64,000 nt of DNA. Origin: Blasia pusilla. Lineage: Eukaryota > Marchantiophyta > Marchantiopsida > Blasiales. Location: contig CM114271.1 in the NCBI GenBank assembly GCA_050084515.1, positions 6,138,001 to 6,202,000 of the forward strand. The letters run 5' to 3'. The position numbers were made by a program, and so were the translations under genes. The notes under the pieces are model-generated. The model had not been told where the DNA came from and ran no database searches. It was given only the letters and a program-made list of their open reading frames with translations. Of the stretch, positions 59,901-64,000 are shown piece after piece (positions within the stretch are counted from its first letter, which is position 1; each line of letters begins with the position of its first letter).

Positions 59901-62900
59901 TGACCGCAGCCCAAACAACTGTGGGAGCCAAACAAGAAGATGATCTATGATTTAAGTGACAATGTAACCTCAATACCCAGCATCATCTTCAGTTCTAAAG
60001 GCATCATTGTATTCAGTGAAAGTTAATTTCTAGTCTAAAGAGTAGTTACTATCGATATTGCCCATTCACTTGACACTCCACAGCCTTGGACAGTTCTCCA
60101 ACTTCCCATGAGGATAAATCTGGTACAAAATGAATTCAGTTTACAGGTCATCCACAGCTAATATCTGATAGCCAGATACCAGCATTTCCAGCTTGGGCCC
60201 ACGATTCCACTTGAGAACGTAAGCAAAATTACCTCTGGTACATTAGAACCTGGAAAAGCAAGCCGGGCAATTGCTGTTTGTGCTCCTGAGTAGAAGTACT
60301 CGAGAGTTTGCCAATATGCATCCAATCCATCCCTGTTGACAATATTAAATTCATGCCTTGCCCGTGGGGAAAGGTCGTAAGTATCAAGACTGAAAGATGG
60401 AAGAGGATTGGGTGCTGGTTCTTCAATATAAGGTTCCCTTTCCATGGCATAAGTGAGGATAGCTGAGAGTGAGAACTTCCCAAGGTCTTCAGTATCTTGT
60501 GCTCCAGGTCCACAACCCATCACAAGCCTGACCAACTTTCCACCGACACGTACAAGTTATTTTTAAAACAAGACTCCAATTGCATTGGTGATTCTAGGAT
60601 ATGCCCAACTCAATCAGTTGACAAAACATCTAAAGCTCATGGTCACTCACCACATGCAATTGCAAACCTCAAATGTGCACTCTGTACATCTCCCCATCAC
60701 CTCTGGTAGGAAGGAGCATGATCATGAAGAGCTAAAATGAGAGAGTTTTGTTTCTATATACTTTCACAGTTTCAAATAGCTTCTCAGGTTAAAACTTCAT
60801 ACCTTCAACCTACGAAGGACATCAACGAGCCAAGAAAGTCTTCCTGTGGCATTGGAATCAAGAATTATTTTAACATCTTCCTTTGGCAAGTCACAAAGAC
60901 GTAGTCCTTGCTTACACCACTCCTTTGTATGCTCGAGTCTATACGTCGAACCAATAATTTGCAGAAATAGCTCTAGCGGCATTGTCTGTACAGCATTAGC
61001 TAGGCCAAAAATTCTGCAGCTGCCCACCATCTCCCCAGATGATTCAGAGCCATCAAGGACCCGCATCTGTGAATCAGGAAGACTGTTCACATATCCCCAC
61101 AAAAAGTAGTGCAGCATGCTTACGCGGACCATCTTAGCAGGGATGAACCCATTAGCTTGCATTGACCAACCACCATCATTTGGGGCCTCAAACTTTGATG
61201 TGGTTTGTTTTGCATGCACTGGTTTTTGCATTCTTTTCACACCTGTAAGGACAGGAACATCATCTTTTCTCCTCACTCGAGAAATACCATGTCCCCTGGA
61301 CTCCATATCAAACTTCCTCACACGATCATGAACTTTACTTAGCAACTCTGGATCCACATCGATAGACGGAAGAAGCACAACCTCGGTGTTGCGCTGTCGA
61401 CCACAATTTGTGAGACCAGGCATGCTTAGCAGGACACATTTGCAAAGTCCCTCGCGCTGAAACGCCTGAAGGATACGAGATAGTGTTTTTCGGTCCATCA
61501 CTGTGTCTTTCCGATTTTCCACCCCCTCCAACCACTTGTGGAGCTCCACCCGCAAGACAAACTTCTCTGCCTGTGAACAGATAATTATTCAGTGAATATT
61601 TATAAATGTATGCATACTCGATGCAGGAGGAGGGCTAAACAAAGATTGGATTGAGTTCACTTTCTCTAATAAAGTAAGTGAAATCTGTGGCTTACAACCA
61701 TGAAATCCTGAAATTCTATTTCAATGCCACTTTCACAGTAATCCAAAAGTGGTGCTCTAATGTTTCTCTTCACAAACATTCTAGCACTCCTAATAGAGAG
61801 ATGTGAGTGGCTTTGGACTCTTGGAGGCGGAGTGAAAGCCGATGGCTGAAGGCGAATTGTGAGTCTTGCGGTGCGAGCGTGGGCACCGAAGACGGACGCA
61901 GACAGAAGGACGGAGAGGGTGAAAGAGGAGACTTTAGTAGGCACAATTTTCCTAGAGACTCACCTGAAGCTTCTCCAATATACGCTGCTCTCTTTGAGCC
62001 CGTGTAGTTGTAGTTGACCCTGAACTACCAGAGAAATGTTGGCCTGTTCTGGTGGTTGAAACAGGTGAAGGCGACAAGTTCGGTGGCACTACACAGTCTA
62101 CTTGAAGACCATGGCTCCCACTACCAAGATCATGACTAGGTCCTGCAACATTCGGACCCGTTAAAAATAAAACCTGCCCACCTTTGTCTGTCTCACTTTG
62201 GTCACAATTTCCGAGTCCAATCTCATCTTGCACAGATTCCAAGTTCTTTTCTTTCCTCATTGACTTACTCCCTGATTGTGAAGTCCCATGAGCAGTTTCC
62301 TTAATTACCTTTGGCACAACTTCAAAAGGAAACTCCACACTAACCGAGACGCTTTTGGGGTCTTTGATTAAATCTGAAGTCAGAGGACTGGCAGTTTCTG
62401 CTGGAGGTGCAAATTGATGATCTTCAGCCAATACAATCGCTGATTTCTGTGTAGAGCCACTGGCATTCTCGGCTGTTTTTAGGCGATATAAAGTTGACCT
62501 CTTATGATTTTCAGCCTCAGAAACCAGACACTGCCTTCCTAGCATGGTTGTAACACGTGAGTAGTTGCGTTTGTTCTGTAGACCCAGCCGATTGAACACC
62601 TGCATTCAGCATGGCACAAAAATGATCACTACAATGAAAATCAAATGGCCATAAAGAACATAAAGGGGTGTTTGAGTCTCTTCGACAAAATCCTTCTCAT
62701 CTAGCTGACAAACCTGTTGAAAGTATGTCTGAAAGATGAACAAATGAGATCGGACTCTTCAGTTCTGAGAATTTGAAACAAAAAATGAGCTTTGCAGCCC
62801 CCAAAAGAATACTTTTTAAGGGACAAAAGACATACCTACACTACCAGTAAATGAATGACCCATATTATTATGAATGGTACTAAGTCTGAGGAATAATGCT

Positions 62901-63928
62901 CTAAACATCACCAGAACACATCAGCGATATACATGTGACAATCACTAAGCAAGACTTCAATGACGAGCAAAGAAGCGGAGAGCAATTGGAAGCAAATTCT
63001 AGTCTTCTCCTTGGAAAAACCTTGAGATGGACTGCACAGTTAGCATAAATACCCAACGTCTACGTAGACTACAGCCCACAACATCGGATAAGGTTGGAAG
63101 CATAAGAGTATTATGTGAATCTGCACTCACCTCCATCATCTGGACACCATCTGAACCTGACTGAGAGACAAGATCATAGATTTGCTGATCAATAGGAAGC
63201 TCCATTACCATTTCTGTAACCTTCTCATGTTTAAGACAATTCAAAGAATGCTCATTCTCAATCTCCTCATTTGTACTGCTGAGTGCCTTCATATCAAAGG
63301 ATTTCAGCAACCGAATACAAGTTTGAACCTGCAAGACCATGTATTTGCTTCAAATTTTTTTAATTCGAAAACAATTCCATCCCTGAAACTTTGATGACTG
63401 TGCCAGCTCTTCCACTTTCAAATACTTCTTTCTCCATAATTCACATGCAACAAGTGAAACGACCATGATCGCGGTTTTCATTTATCGCGGTTCCATATCA
63501 CCAAGCAGTGTTTTGACCTCCAGACTACCGGTAATATCAGCAGATCAGACTTTCACATGGTGGACAGTGTCTTTCAAGAGTGGGCCTGGCACAATTCTTC
63601 CAATTGAGCTCTCTAACCCCAAAATTTACCACCTACCATGCTGGCCTCAAAAAATCATTATGAGTAATTCCTACTGCATTTACAGAGCCCTCTCATCCAG
63701 TCACCAATTGCCTATCCAGTGAGAGGAGATGACCTTGCGTTCGACCTGCGCACTGAACACTTCCACGACTCCAGCATCTTCCAGTCTCTTTACTAACTGC
63801 ACAGAGCACAGATGAATTCAATATACAGTTAAAAAACTTACACCCCTGAAATTCCTTTTTCTTGGCTTTGTAAGAACTCTTAAAACTTTCAGTGGATACT
63901 CCTCGGAGAATTGTAAAGCCAACTCAAC
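53956..63928 (-). CDS. GTF3C1: GTF3C1-like largest subunit of TFIIIC (partial, 5' end outside window)
   Basis: Exons in order: 63928-63842, 63796-63734, 63328-63131, 62599-61964, 61570-60803, 60535-60233, 59918-59763, 59300-58924, 58704-57627, 57422-56507, 56307-56231, 56064-55630, 54519-54481 and 54138-53956 (stop TAA). Phases agree throughout, giving about 1,770 residues. TFIIIC binds the B box of tRNA genes, and box C with TFIIIA in 5S genes, to recruit TFIIIB and Pol III in the nucleus. From memory the plant homologue shares the VFNRLGLQNKRNYSR and AENHKRSTLYRLKT winged-helix region, GFIPAKMVRVSMLHYFLWGY, LLITAYARQRAMLG, VAAQVGHTFVLS, LHPGIPE, DMLIEQLNVLNPE and SARELLHSLELDGHLVVR. A Lys/Asp/Glu-rich linker follows SYEKNRVF. 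The donor at 57627 (CTG|GTCTGT) is weak but gives a gap-free fit. No breaks are seen. Confidence 0.93.
54190..54401. repeat. 109-bp tandem duplication inside the last GTF3C1 intron
   Basis: Two units start CATCTGAAGAGAAAAT at 54190 and 54299 and share TACAATACAGTTTCTTTCAC and GGGTCTCAGACC. Identity is about 90%. The intron runs from 54139 to 54480. Confidence 0.93.
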
Positions 63929-64000
63929 CTGTTAACACAAGTGGACACTCTCCTCCTGGTAGATCCTTTGCAACTAGCACTTCACTTAAATCCAGGCACT

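Overview
The window looks like nuclear DNA of a land plant. It has a few intron-containing genes with GT-AG splice sites in a matrix of LTR retrotransposons, solo LTRs, hAT-like MITEs, Helitron ends and microsatellites. Codon use in the genes is not strongly GC-biased, which argues against a grass. A bryophyte or other early-diverging plant is possible, but that is a guess. No organellar or bacterial genes were seen.

Three host genes are supported. (1) 16721-19018 (+): a three-exon gene for an acidic, Ser/Glu-rich protein of about 630 residues with a basic MPSGPKKR start and a Cys-Cys tail, resembling a conserved plant family of unknown function. (2) 36963-38751 (-): a five-exon aldose 1-epimerase (galactose mutarotase). 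(3) 53956-63928 (-): the C-terminal part, about 1,770 residues on 14 exons, of the largest TFIIIC subunit (GTF3C1, B-block binding). Its 5' end lies beyond the right edge.

Mobile DNA dominates the rest. Two closely related Ty3/gypsy elements lie head to head: copy A (1-7261, minus, running off the left edge) and copy B (25317-34330, plus). A much older relative, copy C (48250-50950, plus), is a remnant. The family has two unusual parts. A PHD zinc finger sits at the C-terminus of the integrase, at the position where a chromodomain would sit in chromoviruses, and is still recognisable in copy C. On the antisense strand of the 5' region there is a segment derived from 5S rRNA that keeps the Pol III promoter spacing.

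Three solo LTRs of another family (21798-22799, 23716-24734, 43802-44833) have matching or near-matching 5-bp target duplications. One is nested in an hAT-like MITE that has a perfect 8-bp target duplication. Two more MITEs of that group lie side by side at 47423-48228 sharing a target site. Two Helitron 3' ends (11730 minus, 42567 plus), a Ty1/copia remnant (51180-52640), a dispersed repeat family that seeds GA/GT microsatellites (9.0-10.1, 12.0-12.7, 45.9-46.4 and 51.0 kb) and a perfect 59-bp palindrome (11897-11955) complete the picture.

All assignments come from reading the sequence and from remembered family features. No database search was run.
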